DNA of 5,305 nucleotides from Spirochaetaceae bacterium (lineage in GTDB: Bacteria > Spirochaetota > Spirochaetia > Treponematales > Breznakiellaceae): positions 1 through 5,305 of the forward strand of contig JAIRTD010000197.1 of NCBI GenBank assembly GCA_031255115.1, given 5' to 3'. A program made the translations under genes and the position numbers. Shown here one piece after another: positions 1 through 5,305 of the stretch. Under the pieces are notes generated by a model. That model worked only from the letters and a program-made list of their open reading frames with translations, was not told the DNA's origin and made no database searches. Position 1 is the first letter of the stretch. Each line of letters starts with the position of its first letter.

Positions 1-1407
1 GTTATCCGGGGCGTTGCCTCCCCTGGTTTCGCGGTCGTAGGTACAGCGTACCGCGGTAATATTGCCGGAATCGTCTTTGTCAAAGCCCGTGCAGGTGATA
101 ATATAACCGTAGCGGAGCCGCACCGAATTACCGGGGAAGAGCCTAAAGTATTTGGGCGGCGGAACTTCTTCAAAATCTTCCCGCTCTATCCAGAGCTCGC
201 CGGAAAAGGGCAGTTTTCGTGTGCCTGCCGCAGGGTCTTCAGGATTATTCACCGCGTCAAGTTCTTCGGTTTTTCCCGCTTCCCAGTTTTCGATGATGAG
301 CTTGAGGGGATTAAGTACCGCCATGACCCGGCCTGCCTTTTTGTTGAGGTCCTCGCGGAGGCAGTACTCAAGAAGGGCTATGTCAACCATGCTGTCTGTT
401 TTGGCAATGCCGATGCGGGCCATAAAATCCTTTATGGCCTCAGGAGTATAGCCCCTGCGGCGGAGACCGGCCAGGGTGGGCATGCGGGGATCGTCCCAGC
501 CTGAAACGTATTTTTCCTGAACCAGGCGGAGGAGCCAGCGTTTGGAAAGCACGGTGTGGGTAAGGTTGAGCCTCGAAAATTCAATCTGTCGGGAAGGAAA
601 CACTTCGGCTTCCTTTATAAACCATTCGTAGAGGGGCCGGTGTATTTCGTATTCCAGGGAACACAGCGAATGGGTGATGCCCTCTTTGGCGTCGGAAAGG
701 GGGTGCTGAAAATCATACATGGGATAAATGCACCAGGCGTCGCCGGTCCGGTAATGGGTGTCCCGCCTGATACGGTACATTACCGGATCGCGCATGATGA
801 GGTTGGGATGGGTCATGTCGATTTTTGCCCTGAGCGTTTTTGAGCCGTCGGGAAATTCGCCTGAGCGCATGCGGGTAAAAAGATCAAGATTTTCGTTTAT
901 CGAACGGTCCCGCCAGGGACTGTTCCTGCCCGGCGGCGTATAGGTGATATTGTTCTTGTCGGGAACCGCGGTGCCCCGGTATTCCCGCATTTCGTCTTCC
1001 GAAAGATCGTCCACATAGGCGCGGCCTTTTTTGATGATTTTAAGGGCAAGTTCGTAGAGGTATTCGTAATAGTCCGAAGCGTAGTATTCCCGGTCTTCCC
1101 AGTCAAAGCCCAGCCACTTGATGTCCCGCTTGATGGCTTCGACATACGAGAGGTCTTCTTTTTCGGGGTTGGTATCGTCAAAGCGGAGATTGCATTTGCC
1201 GCCGAATTTGGCCGCCATGGAAAAGTCAACGGAGAGCGCCTTGCAGTGGCCTATATGCAGCCAGCCATTGGGTTCGGGAGGGAAACGGGTATGCACATAA
1301 CTAAACCGGCCGCTTTTAAGGTCCTCTGCGATAAAATCACTGATAAAGTCGCCGCCTCCCGAAACGTCTGAATCAGCGCTGTCAGGATTCCTGGAATCAT
1401 CGTCCAT
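1..1407 (-). CDS. glnS: Glutaminyl-tRNA synthetase, C-terminus cut off by window edge
   Basis: This class I aminoacyl-tRNA synthetase charges tRNA-Gln with glutamine, using ATP, in the cytoplasm. The 469 visible codons read without a break from 1407 to the left edge. The Rossmann-fold signature PEPNG lies at residues 44-48 and is followed by a perfect HIGH motif at 51-54. The block [10 protein letters not shown] (75-84) and the YPMYDF segment (228-233), which in E. coli GlnRS lines the active site, are both present. The KMSKS-equivalent is VLSKR at 286-290, as VMSKR is in E. coli. WDDPRMPT (304-311) and GLRRRGYT (314-321) also match GlnRS, and GITHSL (243-248) is conserved; together these favour GlnRS over GluRS. 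E. coli GlnRS is about 554 residues, so roughly the last 100, including much of the second anticodon-binding beta-barrel, lie outside the window. I chose ATG 1407 because GAGGGGG stands 9 nt upstream. An in-frame ATG at 1425 has no such site. Compared with E. coli, a short insert lies near residues 149-158. Confidence 0.97.
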   Translation of the reverse strand, partial: MDDDSRNPDSADSDVSGGGDFISDFIAEDLKSGRFSYVHTRFPPEPNGWLHIGHCKALSVDFSMAAKFGGKCNLRFDDTNPEKEDLSYVEAIKRDIKWLGFDWEDREYYASDYYEYLYELALKIIKKGRAYVDDLSEDEMREYRGTAVPDKNNITYTPPGRNSPWRDRSINENLDLFTRMRSGEFPDGSKTLRAKIDMTHPNLIMRDPVMYRIRRDTHYRTGDAWCIYPMYDFQHPLSDAKEGITHSLCSLEYEIHRPLYEWFIKEAEVFPSRQIEFSRLNLTHTVLSKRWLLRLVQEKYVSGWDDPRMPTLAGLRRRGYTPEAIKDFMARIGIAKTDSMVDIALLEYCLREDLNKKAGRVMAVLNPLKLIIENWEAGKTEELDAVNNPEDPAAGTRKLPFSGELWIEREDFEEVPPPKYFRLFPGNSVRLRYGYIITCTGFDKDDSGNITAVRCTYDRETRGGNAPDN

Positions 1408-1416
1408 TTTTTCGTT

Positions 1417-1423
1417 CCCCCTC
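1417..1423 (-). promoter_or_regulatory. Ribosome binding site of glnS
   Basis: GAGGGGG on the minus strand ends 9 nt before the ATG at 1407. It decides between this start and the in-frame ATG at 1425, which overlaps the 5' end of the site and has no purine-rich stretch of its own. Confidence 0.75.
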
Positions 1424-1433
1424 ATGCCATGAG
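1421..1433. repeat. Short palindrome in the glnS leader
   Basis: CTCATG-G-CATGAG (minus strand) is a perfect 6-bp inverted repeat around one central base. It touches the glnS ribosome binding site on one side and a TATATT box (1434-1439, minus strand) on the other. That position suits an operator, but the site is short and may be chance. A one-base loop makes an RNA hairpin using the whole arms unlikely. Confidence 0.35.
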
Positions 1434-1439
1434 AATATA
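1434..1439 (-). promoter_or_regulatory. Possible -10 box for glnS
   Basis: TATATT lies about 27 nt before the glnS start and would place transcription initiation near 1427, giving a leader of about 20 nt that still carries the ribosome binding site. The hexamer 17 bp upstream, TGCAAA, matches the -35 consensus at only three positions. The promoter is therefore weakly supported, and read-through from the upstream gene is equally possible. Confidence 0.25.
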
Positions 1440-1470
1440 CCATACCGCGCAATTTTTTTGCAGGGGGGAC

Positions 1471-2055
1471 TTAAAAATTGGTTAAATAACAGATTCCTAT
1501 GAGCAAGAGGGCCCTGAGCGCCAGTTTATCGGTAAAATTCGAAAGCTGCCCCAGTTTTCCGCCGTACCACCAGAAGAGGCCCATTTGGGTGTCGATACGC
1601 AGCGTATATTCGGTAAAATCTTCTTTGTGGCTTTGGCCCCCGAAGAAAAGATAGGCCAGTTCTTCCAGAATCACCCCGAATTCCACCAGGGCTTCCTGCA
1701 AATCGCCCTGTTCCAGGGCGCTGATAAAGCCGGGGATACGGTCCTCTAGTTTTTGCTTGCGGTCCGCGTCGGCCTGTTCTACCCAGGTTTTTTGAATCAA
1801 AAGGTCAAGGTTATTCTGAAAGTGCTCCAATAGAACACGGGCGTCCTTTCCCCATATTTGTTCGGATGCGGGGCAAAAAGCAGAGAGATACCGGTCATAA
1901 TCGGTCCCGATGCCAAGAATTTCGGCAAATTTCTGGGCCGCCTGTACGGGAGGCCCCGCTCCCGGAGCATAGCCGCCGGAAGGAAACAATGATTGGGTAA
2001 TAGCCTGATATTCCACGGGGATGGCTTCGTCAACCCGGGACGAACACTTAAACAT
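1471..2055 (-). CDS. Hypothetical protein, about 194 aa, start uncertain
   Basis: I do not recognise this protein. It is rich in Glu, Asp, Gln and aromatic residues, has no signal peptide, and looks soluble and helical. A Gly/Pro-rich stretch (FPSGGYAPGAGPP) near residue 24 of the 194-aa form is followed by helices rich in Leu, Gln and Glu. The last 15 or so residues (ALRALLLIGICYLTNF) are hydrophobic and could pack against a membrane or a partner. The frame stays open to an ATG at 2124 (217 aa), but those extra 23 codons are mostly T-ending, unlike the G/C-ending codons that follow, and the 2124 ATG overlaps a perfect TATAAT hexamer. The ATG at 2055 is preceded by AGAGGT, although this sits only one base away, tighter than usual. 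It ends 63 nt before glnS on the same strand, so the two may be co-transcribed. Its role is unknown. Confidence 0.7.
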   Translation of the reverse strand: MFKCSSRVDEAIPVEYQAITQSLFPSGGYAPGAGPPVQAAQKFAEILGIGTDYDRYLSAFCPASEQIWGKDARVLLEHFQNNLDLLIQKTWVEQADADRKQKLEDRIPGFISALEQGDLQEALVEFGVILEELAYLFFGGQSHKEDFTEYTLRIDTQMGLFWWYGGKLGQLSNFTDKLALRALLLIGICYLTNF

Positions 2056-2122
2056 ACCTCTACCATGCCAAAGAAACGAAAAAATATCAACAACCCCAGA
2101 CAATGAAGTAGTATCTTTCTTC

Positions 2123-2128
2123 ATTATA
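2123..2128 (-). promoter_or_regulatory. Possible -10 box upstream of the hypothetical gene
   Basis: A perfect TATAAT on the minus strand overlaps the most upstream ATG (2124) of the following open frame. If it acts as a -10 box, transcription begins near 2116, inside the longest version of that frame, which would force translation to start downstream at 2055. The -35 is weak: TTCATA matches four of six positions but with a 15-bp spacer. Confidence 0.35.
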
Positions 2129-2180
2129 GGTAGACATGAAGTATATGAATCCCGCGCTTGCCGCGGCCGGTCAGGCGGGG

Positions 2181-2294
2181 TAAAAATTTTACACGCAGGA
2201 GTGTTTTGGGGTTTTAGGGGCGGAGCCCCTAGGAGAGGGGGCAGCCCAAGACCTGTGGGCTTGGGCGAGGGGGAGACCTCCCCCTAAAAATTTT
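2181..2294. repeat. Direct repeat TAAAAATTTT flanking a hairpin block
   Basis: The 10-mer TAAAAATTTT occurs exactly at 2181-2190 and again at 2285-2294, in the same orientation. The 94 bp between the copies (2191-2284) are GC-rich and full of inverted repeats. The right copy lies in the last codons of the mscS channel gene. This is the arrangement left by insertion of a small element with a 10-bp target-site duplication. I see no clear terminal inverted repeats at the block ends and no transposase, so an insertion origin is inferred, not shown. The repeat itself is low in complexity, which raises the chance of coincidence. Confidence 0.5.
2215..2285. terminator. Three tandem GC-rich stem-loops after mscS
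   Basis: Three hairpins follow one another. One has arms TAGGGGC (2215-2221) and GCCCCTA (2225-2231) with a 3-nt loop. The second has arms GCCCAAG (2244-2250) and CTTGGGC (2260-2266) with a 9-nt loop. The third has arms AGGGGGAG (2268-2275) and CTCCCCCT (2278-2285), with only two bases between them, so its top pairs must open. GAGGGGG occurs twice, at 2235-2241 and 2267-2273. Transcription of mscS runs into this block from the right, and the TAG stop at 2286-2284 is partly inside the first stem met. No run of U follows any stem on the minus strand, so this is not a standard intrinsic terminator. It could slow polymerase, protect the mRNA 3' end, or be part of a mobile repeat. Confidence 0.5.
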
Positions 2295-3864
2295 CTCCTT
2301 GCTTGATGGGCGGTTCCGGCGGAAGCCTGATTTGGTAGGCCGGGGCGGTCAGGCTGATGCCTGCTTCCTTAAAATAATCCTGGATGTTCTGGCGGAGTTC
2401 GGAATAAATCGCCGGGATCATGTCAACGTCCCTGGTATAGGCGTTGATCTGGTAGCGGCAGTAATAATCGTCCAGGGCGGTCTGGAGTACATAGGGTTTG
2501 GGTGTCTGCTGAATGTGGGCGGTCTTGAGCGCGGCGGCGATGAGGAGTTCGTGGACCTGGGGCCAGGGCACGGCGTAGCCCATGGTCATTTCGACGTGGA
2601 TGATGAGGCCTTCTTCGTCTTCGCTTGATGAGGTATGGTAGTTTACGATGCTTGAGGTAAGGACCATCATGTTTGGAAAGGTAACGTATTCGTTCTTGTG
2701 TGTCTTGACCCGGACGACGATGGGAGATTTTTCTATCACAAAGCCGGTGGTGTCGTTTATTTTGATACGGTCCCCTATTTTGAAGGGCCGCATATAGGTG
2801 ATTACCATTCCCGCCACCAGGTTTCCTATGGCCGAGCTTGAGCCGAGGGAAAAAATGATGCCGATAAAAACCGATACGCCCTGGAATACCGCCGAATCGG
2901 AGCCGGGGAGGTAGGGATAGACGATGGCGATGGTAAAGGCGTACAGCAGGGCCCTGAGTATGTTATAGGTGGGCCGGGCCCAGTCGGCGTAAAAGCCGGG
3001 TATGAGTAGTTTGCCTTTTTGAATCTGGCCGGTAAAAAATTTAAGGGCCCTGAGTATATAGCGCATAATCAGGACGATGAGGAGGATGGTTATCAGGTTG
3101 GGTATGTAGTTAAAGATGTCAAAGGCGAATCTTTTAAGGGGCGTCAGTATCCAGCTAAAAAGCGTAGAGGCAAGGTTTCGTGTAGGTTCGAACTGGCTAA
3201 AGATCATGGGTATGGTCAGGTAGAACTGAAAGATCATTACCACATAATGCATTATTTTTATAAAAAAGTTACAAATGCTGATAATTTGTCTGGGATGGAC
3301 AAGCTGGATTTTTTTTATTTTGAAGGGCTTAAAGTGGGTTTCGCCGTAGGAGCTGACTCGCGCGGCAAACCACTTGAATAAAAGGTGTACGGCATAGATG
3401 AGTATTATCTGGAGGAAAACTATGGCTCCGGCTATGCCGAGCCGGACCGCCAGGGCCAGATGCATGGTTCCCTGGGCAAGTTCTTCCTGGATTTCTTCTG
3501 TCAGGGAATCCTGACTATCGTCCTCTGCCGCGGCCTGGGTATCGGCGGCTTGTACGCCGGTGGCTTGTGCGCCCGCCGGCTGGGTGTCGGCGGCCTGTGC
3601 GCCGGTTGCCTGTACGCCGGTGGCTTGTGCGCCCGCCGCTTGGGTATCGGCGGTTTGGGTGTCGGTTGCCTGTACGCCGGTTGCCTGTACGCCTGCCCCG
3701 GGCGGGGGGAGTTCCACGGGGAGGGCCGGGTTTGACTGGAGTTCCACAGGGGCTTCTGAACCGGCAGCCTGGGAAGCGGCGGAACTATCCTGGGCCGGCG
3801 CCATAAAGGGCAGGATAACGATGAGTACCATACAAAACATTCCCCTGGTCAGACGAAATTGCAT
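2284..3864 (-). CDS. MscS-family mechanosensitive ion channel with repeat-rich N-terminus
   Basis: This 526-aa inner-membrane channel belongs to the MscS family, whose members open under membrane tension and release solutes during osmotic downshock. Residues 1-24 look like a cleavable signal peptide (basic start, LIVILPF core, APA before Q25). Residues 25-130 are low in complexity, with eleven pentapeptide units at 58-112 and an acidic stretch at 114-128. About five hydrophobic helices follow (near 135-163, 194-222, 253-275, 300-320 and 326-358). An odd number after a cleaved signal puts the C-terminus in the cytoplasm, as expected for MscS. The last helix is the pore-type TM3 with SSSAIGNLVAGMV, leading into RPFKIGDRIKI at 359-369, the hallmark of the beta domain; FPNMMV (396-401) matches the usual PN motif. 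AGISLTAP near 501-508 matches the end of the MscS C-terminal domain, so the family fold is complete. AGGAGG lies 5 nt before the start. It is divergent from the OmpA-like gene. The stop falls in a hairpin block. Confidence 0.93.
   Translation of the reverse strand: MQFRLTRGMFCMVLIVILPFMAPAQDSSAASQAAGSEAPVELQSNPALPVELPPPGAGVQATGVQATDTQTADTQAAGAQATGVQATGAQAADTQPAGAQATGVQAADTQAAAEDDSQDSLTEEIQEELAQGTMHLALAVRLGIAGAIVFLQIILIYAVHLLFKWFAARVSSYGETHFKPFKIKKIQLVHPRQIISICNFFIKIMHYVVMIFQFYLTIPMIFSQFEPTRNLASTLFSWILTPLKRFAFDIFNYIPNLITILLIVLIMRYILRALKFFTGQIQKGKLLIPGFYADWARPTYNILRALLYAFTIAIVYPYLPGSDSAVFQGVSVFIGIIFSLGSSSAIGNLVAGMVITYMRPFKIGDRIKINDTTGFVIEKSPIVVRVKTHKNEYVTFPNMMVLTSSIVNYHTSSSEDEEGLIIHVEMTMGYAVPWPQVHELLIAAALKTAHIQQTPKPYVLQTALDDYYCRYQINAYTRDVDMIPAIYSELRQNIQDYFKEAGISLTAPAYQIRLPPEPPIKQGENF
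3529..3693 (-). repeat. Eleven-unit 15-bp tandem repeat coding pentapeptides
   Basis: Codons 58-112 of the channel gene encode eleven consecutive pentapeptides of the form [G/D]-[V/A/T]-Q-[A/T/P]-[T/A], such as GVQAT, GAQAT and DTQAA. There is a higher-order pattern: the trio DTQ(A/P)A-GAQAT-GVQA(T/A) occurs twice, at residues 73-87 and 93-107, separated by GAQAA. Each unit is 15 bp, so gain or loss of units keeps the reading frame. The stretch should lie in the periplasm as an unstructured linker or spacer. Its base composition also opens long false frames on the opposite strand. Confidence 0.9.
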
Positions 3865-3869
3865 AAGTT

Positions 3870-3875
3870 CCTCCT
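3870..3875 (-). promoter_or_regulatory. Ribosome binding site of the MscS-type channel gene
   Basis: AGGAGG on the minus strand ends 5 nt before the ATG at 3864. It is the strongest site in the window and fixes the start that gives a good signal peptide. Confidence 0.85.
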
Positions 3876-3934
3876 ATACAGCTCTATTTTGCCAATATGA
3901 ATAGTTATTTTACAACATATATAGTATAATATTA
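3876..3934. promoter_or_regulatory. AT-rich divergent promoter region
   Basis: This short AT-rich stretch separates two genes read in opposite directions, so both promoters must lie in or near it. For the plus-strand gene the best candidate is TATAAT at 3925-3930. For the minus-strand channel gene, TAAAAT (3907-3912) and TATACT (3923-3928) are each one base off consensus, but neither has a good -35. The two promoters would be close enough to compete or share a regulator. I see no clear operator palindrome. Confidence 0.55.
3925..3930 (+). promoter_or_regulatory. -10 box of the OmpA-like gene
   Basis: A perfect TATAAT ends 10 nt before the ATG at 3941. Normal spacing places the transcription start near 3936-3938, leaving a leader of only a few bases. 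The hexamer 17 bp upstream (TAGTTA, 3902-3907) is a poor -35 match, and TTTACA at 3909-3914 is only 10 bp away. Confidence 0.5.
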
Positions 3935-3940
3935 GTGTAT

Positions 3941-4915
3941 ATGCGTGTTCTTTTTGCTTTTTTATTGCTTTTCTCCACTTTGCAGGCCTTTGGCCAGGAA
4001 AAAGGAAGTTTTTCCCTGGGTATTTTGGGCGAAATGAACACCAATACGCGGCAGGGCTACAGTTTTACCGGGGGTCTGGCTGTTGATTACGGTATCAGCG
4101 AGAAAATAGCCGCCGGTGTACGGGCCGATTACGGAAACGATCTTGCCGCCATATCGGCCCTGGGGCTCCAGGCCTTTGGCCGGTACTATTTTTTTACCCG
4201 CCCCGCTGTTTTTGCCCAATTGGGCGCGGGGTATACACGGCTTTTTGAAGATGACCGCCATGCCTCTACCATCCTTGCCGACGGCAGCATAGGCATACGG
4301 TTTTCTATAGGGTGGTTTTACCTTGAACCCTATATCCGCTTTGGCTGGCCTCTTGGCGTTGGCGGCGGCCTGGTTCTTGGGTACCACTATGTGCAAAAGC
4401 CTCCGGCCCCGCCTGAGCCTGTCTTGCCCGAACCTGTCCCGCCCGAACCGGAGGAAATTCCGCCTGAACCGGAGGAAATTCCGGAAGAACCAGCGCCCGA
4501 AGAGTTTTTTGGCGAGGACTTTATAGAGACCCCCGACGGCGGTTTACTGTACATACCCGAAATACTCTTCCGGCCGAACAGCGCCGAACCTGCCGGAGAC
4601 GAGCAGGGGCCGGGTATCGCCGAACACTACGCGCGGGTTCTGCATAATGTCTTTGAGTTCCTCAGAACGCACCCCGGCTATACGCTCCTCATCGTCGGCT
4701 ACGCAAACCCCGTACTGGGAACCGAAGAGGAAGAAGAAACACGGCTTATTCCCCTTTCCCGCTCCCGCGCGGAATTTGTCAAGGACGAACTGGTCAGGCT
4801 TGGCATTGCCGATGTCCGCATATCCACCTTTGGCTCTGGCGGCCAGGGGGCCACCGGGGATCTGCAGAGAAACCGCCGCGTACAGTTCCATTTTGTAAAC
4901 CTGGGCAGCTTCTAG
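3941..4915 (+). CDS. OmpA-like outer-membrane protein
   Basis: This 324-aa protein has the layout of OmpA-type proteins, which span the outer membrane and hold it to the peptidoglycan. Residues 1-18 form a signal peptide (MRV, hydrophobic core, AFG before Q19). Residues 23-151 alternate short aromatic- and glycine-rich strands, about eight by eye, consistent with a small beta-barrel. A Pro/Glu linker spans 153-189 with two PPEPEEI units. The OmpA C-terminal domain spans about 200-318: LFRPNSAE, GYTLLIVGYAN (246-256), PLSRSRAEFV (271-280), GIADVRISTFGSGG and NRRVQF (311-316). The arginine matching E. coli OmpA R286 is kept (R276), but the position of D271, which binds the diaminopimelate of peptidoglycan, is Asn256. 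There is no ribosome binding site. GTG at 3935 is an alternative start, but ATG 3941 gives the better signal peptide. It is divergent from the channel gene and convergent with the next gene. Confidence 0.88.
   Translation: MRVLFAFLLLFSTLQAFGQEKGSFSLGILGEMNTNTRQGYSFTGGLAVDYGISEKIAAGVRADYGNDLAAISALGLQAFGRYYFFTRPAVFAQLGAGYTRLFEDDRHASTILADGSIGIRFSIGWFYLEPYIRFGWPLGVGGGLVLGYHYVQKPPAPPEPVLPEPVPPEPEEIPPEPEEIPEEPAPEEFFGEDFIETPDGGLLYIPEILFRPNSAEPAGDEQGPGIAEHYARVLHNVFEFLRTHPGYTLLIVGYANPVLGTEEEEETRLIPLSRSRAEFVKDELVRLGIADVRISTFGSGGQGATGDLQRNRRVQFHFVNLGSF
4439..4480 (+). repeat. Two 21-bp tandem units in the OmpA linker
   Basis: Two adjacent 21-bp units (4439-4459 and 4460-4480) differ at one silent base, C/T in a Pro codon. 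Each encodes PPEPEEI, residues 167-173 and 174-180. A degenerate PEEP follows. Copy number could change without breaking the frame, altering the length of the linker between barrel and peptidoglycan-binding domain. Confidence 0.85.
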
Positions 4916-4940
4916 TGGTTTGAACAAGATTTAAGCGGGA

Positions 4941-4968
4941 ACCATGCCCCTGAGTGTTACGGCATGGT
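4941..4968. terminator. Stem-loop between convergent genes
   Basis: ACCATGCC (4941-4948) pairs perfectly with GGCATGGT (4961-4968) around a 12-nt loop, 25 nt after the OmpA-like stop and 14 nt beyond the 3' end of the facing gene. The place fits a bidirectional terminator, but no T-run follows the stem on either strand. It may instead be a 3' mRNA stabiliser. Confidence 0.4.
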
Positions 4969-4982
4969 GATAGAGCCGGAGC

Positions 4983-5305
4983 TTAGGGATAAAGATATCC
5001 GTCGGATCTGAGCTCGTAGGATGGGTGAACTTCAAACTTTGAGATGTTGGAACCGAGTGTACCGCTGAGAACCTGTTTTCTCCAACCAGAAGCAGGATAA
5101 ATGTCCAGGTTGATGCGTATAAGCGAAGAAGCGGACAAAGAACCGTTAAGCGTTATATAGCACTGTTTATTGAGTTCATAATGCAAGACCACGTCGTCAG
5201 TATAATCAATATACGCGGCGCCGCTCAGTTCAAAGAGTTCGCCCGGATCATTCGAGCCGTCCATCGCTACGCCGTTCCCTTCTCCGCTGTCGCTTTTATT
5301 GCCGC
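4983..5305 (-). CDS. Hypothetical protein, C-terminal part only
   Basis: The frame is open from the right edge to a TAA at 4985-4983, giving 106 visible residues of a gene whose start lies outside the window. An internal ATG at 5264 has no ribosome binding site, and the open frame continues upstream of it as GNKSDSGEGNGVA, so I treat it as internal. The visible part begins with a Gly/Ser/Asp/Asn-rich, flexible linker (about 20 residues) followed by about 80 residues with alternating polar and hydrophobic or aromatic residues, suggesting beta-strands. It holds a single Cys (in NKQCYI) and no membrane helix. This resembles the C-terminus of an exported or surface protein, but I recognise no family. 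It is convergent with the OmpA-like gene. Confidence 0.65.
   Translation of the reverse strand, partial: GNKSDSGEGNGVAMDGSNDPGELFELSGAAYIDYTDDVVLHYELNKQCYITLNGSLSASSLIRINLDIYPASGWRKQVLSGTLGSNISKFEVHPSYELRSDGYLYP

Noticed and set aside
152..1300. Plus- and minus-strand frames of 60-110 codons overlapping glnS
   Set aside because: All overlap an uninterrupted GlnRS reading frame with conserved motifs from end to end, and none shows a recognisable protein.
2191..2284. Hairpin block considered as a riboswitch or structured small RNA
   Set aside because: It follows mscS and contains its stop, the hairpins are simple, and I recognise no known aptamer core. A repeat or terminator-like role is simpler.
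2021..2287. Plus-strand 88-codon frame across the hairpin block
   Set aside because: Its translation is Gly/Arg/Pro-rich from the GC hairpins, its first part is antisense to the 5' part of the hypothetical gene, and no good ribosome binding site was seen.
3529..3693. Tandem repeat considered as a CRISPR array
   Set aside because: The units are contiguous 15-mers with no spacers and lie in frame within a channel gene.
3385..3904. Long plus-strand open frames opposite the channel gene, one with Gly/Cys/Leu repeats
   Set aside because: They are mirror images of the 15-bp repeat and G/C-ending codons of the minus-strand channel gene, which has a signal peptide, a ribosome binding site and a full family match.
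3962..4927. Minus-strand frames opposite the OmpA-like gene
   Set aside because: The plus-strand frame has a signal peptide, a barrel-like region and an OmpA domain, while the opposing frames have no plausible motif or ribosome binding site.

Overview
The window looks like ordinary chromosome from a diderm (outer-membrane-bearing) bacterium of moderate to fairly high G+C, with codons that prefer G/C in third position. The diderm call rests on an OmpA-like protein with a signal peptide, a beta-barrel-like N-terminus and an OmpA C-terminal domain. A Treponema-like spirochaete is my best guess, from the general feel of the proteins and the unusual OmpA motif, but I cannot prove it from sequence alone. 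I see no phage, transposase, CRISPR or RNA gene.

Left part, all on the minus strand (right to left): an MscS-family mechanosensitive channel (3864 to 2284), a 94-bp GC-rich block of tandem hairpins, an unrecognised soluble-looking protein (about 2055 to 1471), and glnS for glutaminyl-tRNA synthetase (from 1407, running off the left edge without its C-terminus). Spacing between genes is modest. glnS has its own strong ribosome binding site and a possible -10 box, so co-transcription of all three is not certain.

Right part: an AT-rich divergent control region (about 3876-3934) separates mscS from a plus-strand gene for an OmpA-like outer-membrane protein (3941-4915). This places an inner-membrane tension channel and a peptidoglycan-binding-type outer-membrane protein back to back, both plausibly part of envelope maintenance. 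The OmpA-like gene converges on the 3' end of an unrecognised minus-strand gene that enters from the right edge (5305 to 4983). A stem-loop without a U-tract lies between them.

The most interesting structure is the hairpin block at 2191-2284. It is bounded by an exact 10-bp direct repeat, TAAAAATTTT, and its last bases supply the stop codon of mscS. Removing the block plus one repeat copy leaves the mscS frame open for three more codons before a TGA. This is what a small non-autonomous insertion with a target-site duplication would look like, although an unusual multi-hairpin terminator is the main alternative. Secondary points are an in-frame 11-unit pentapeptide repeat in the channel, an Asp-to-Asn change at the OmpA ligand position, and a near-leaderless promoter for the OmpA-like gene.
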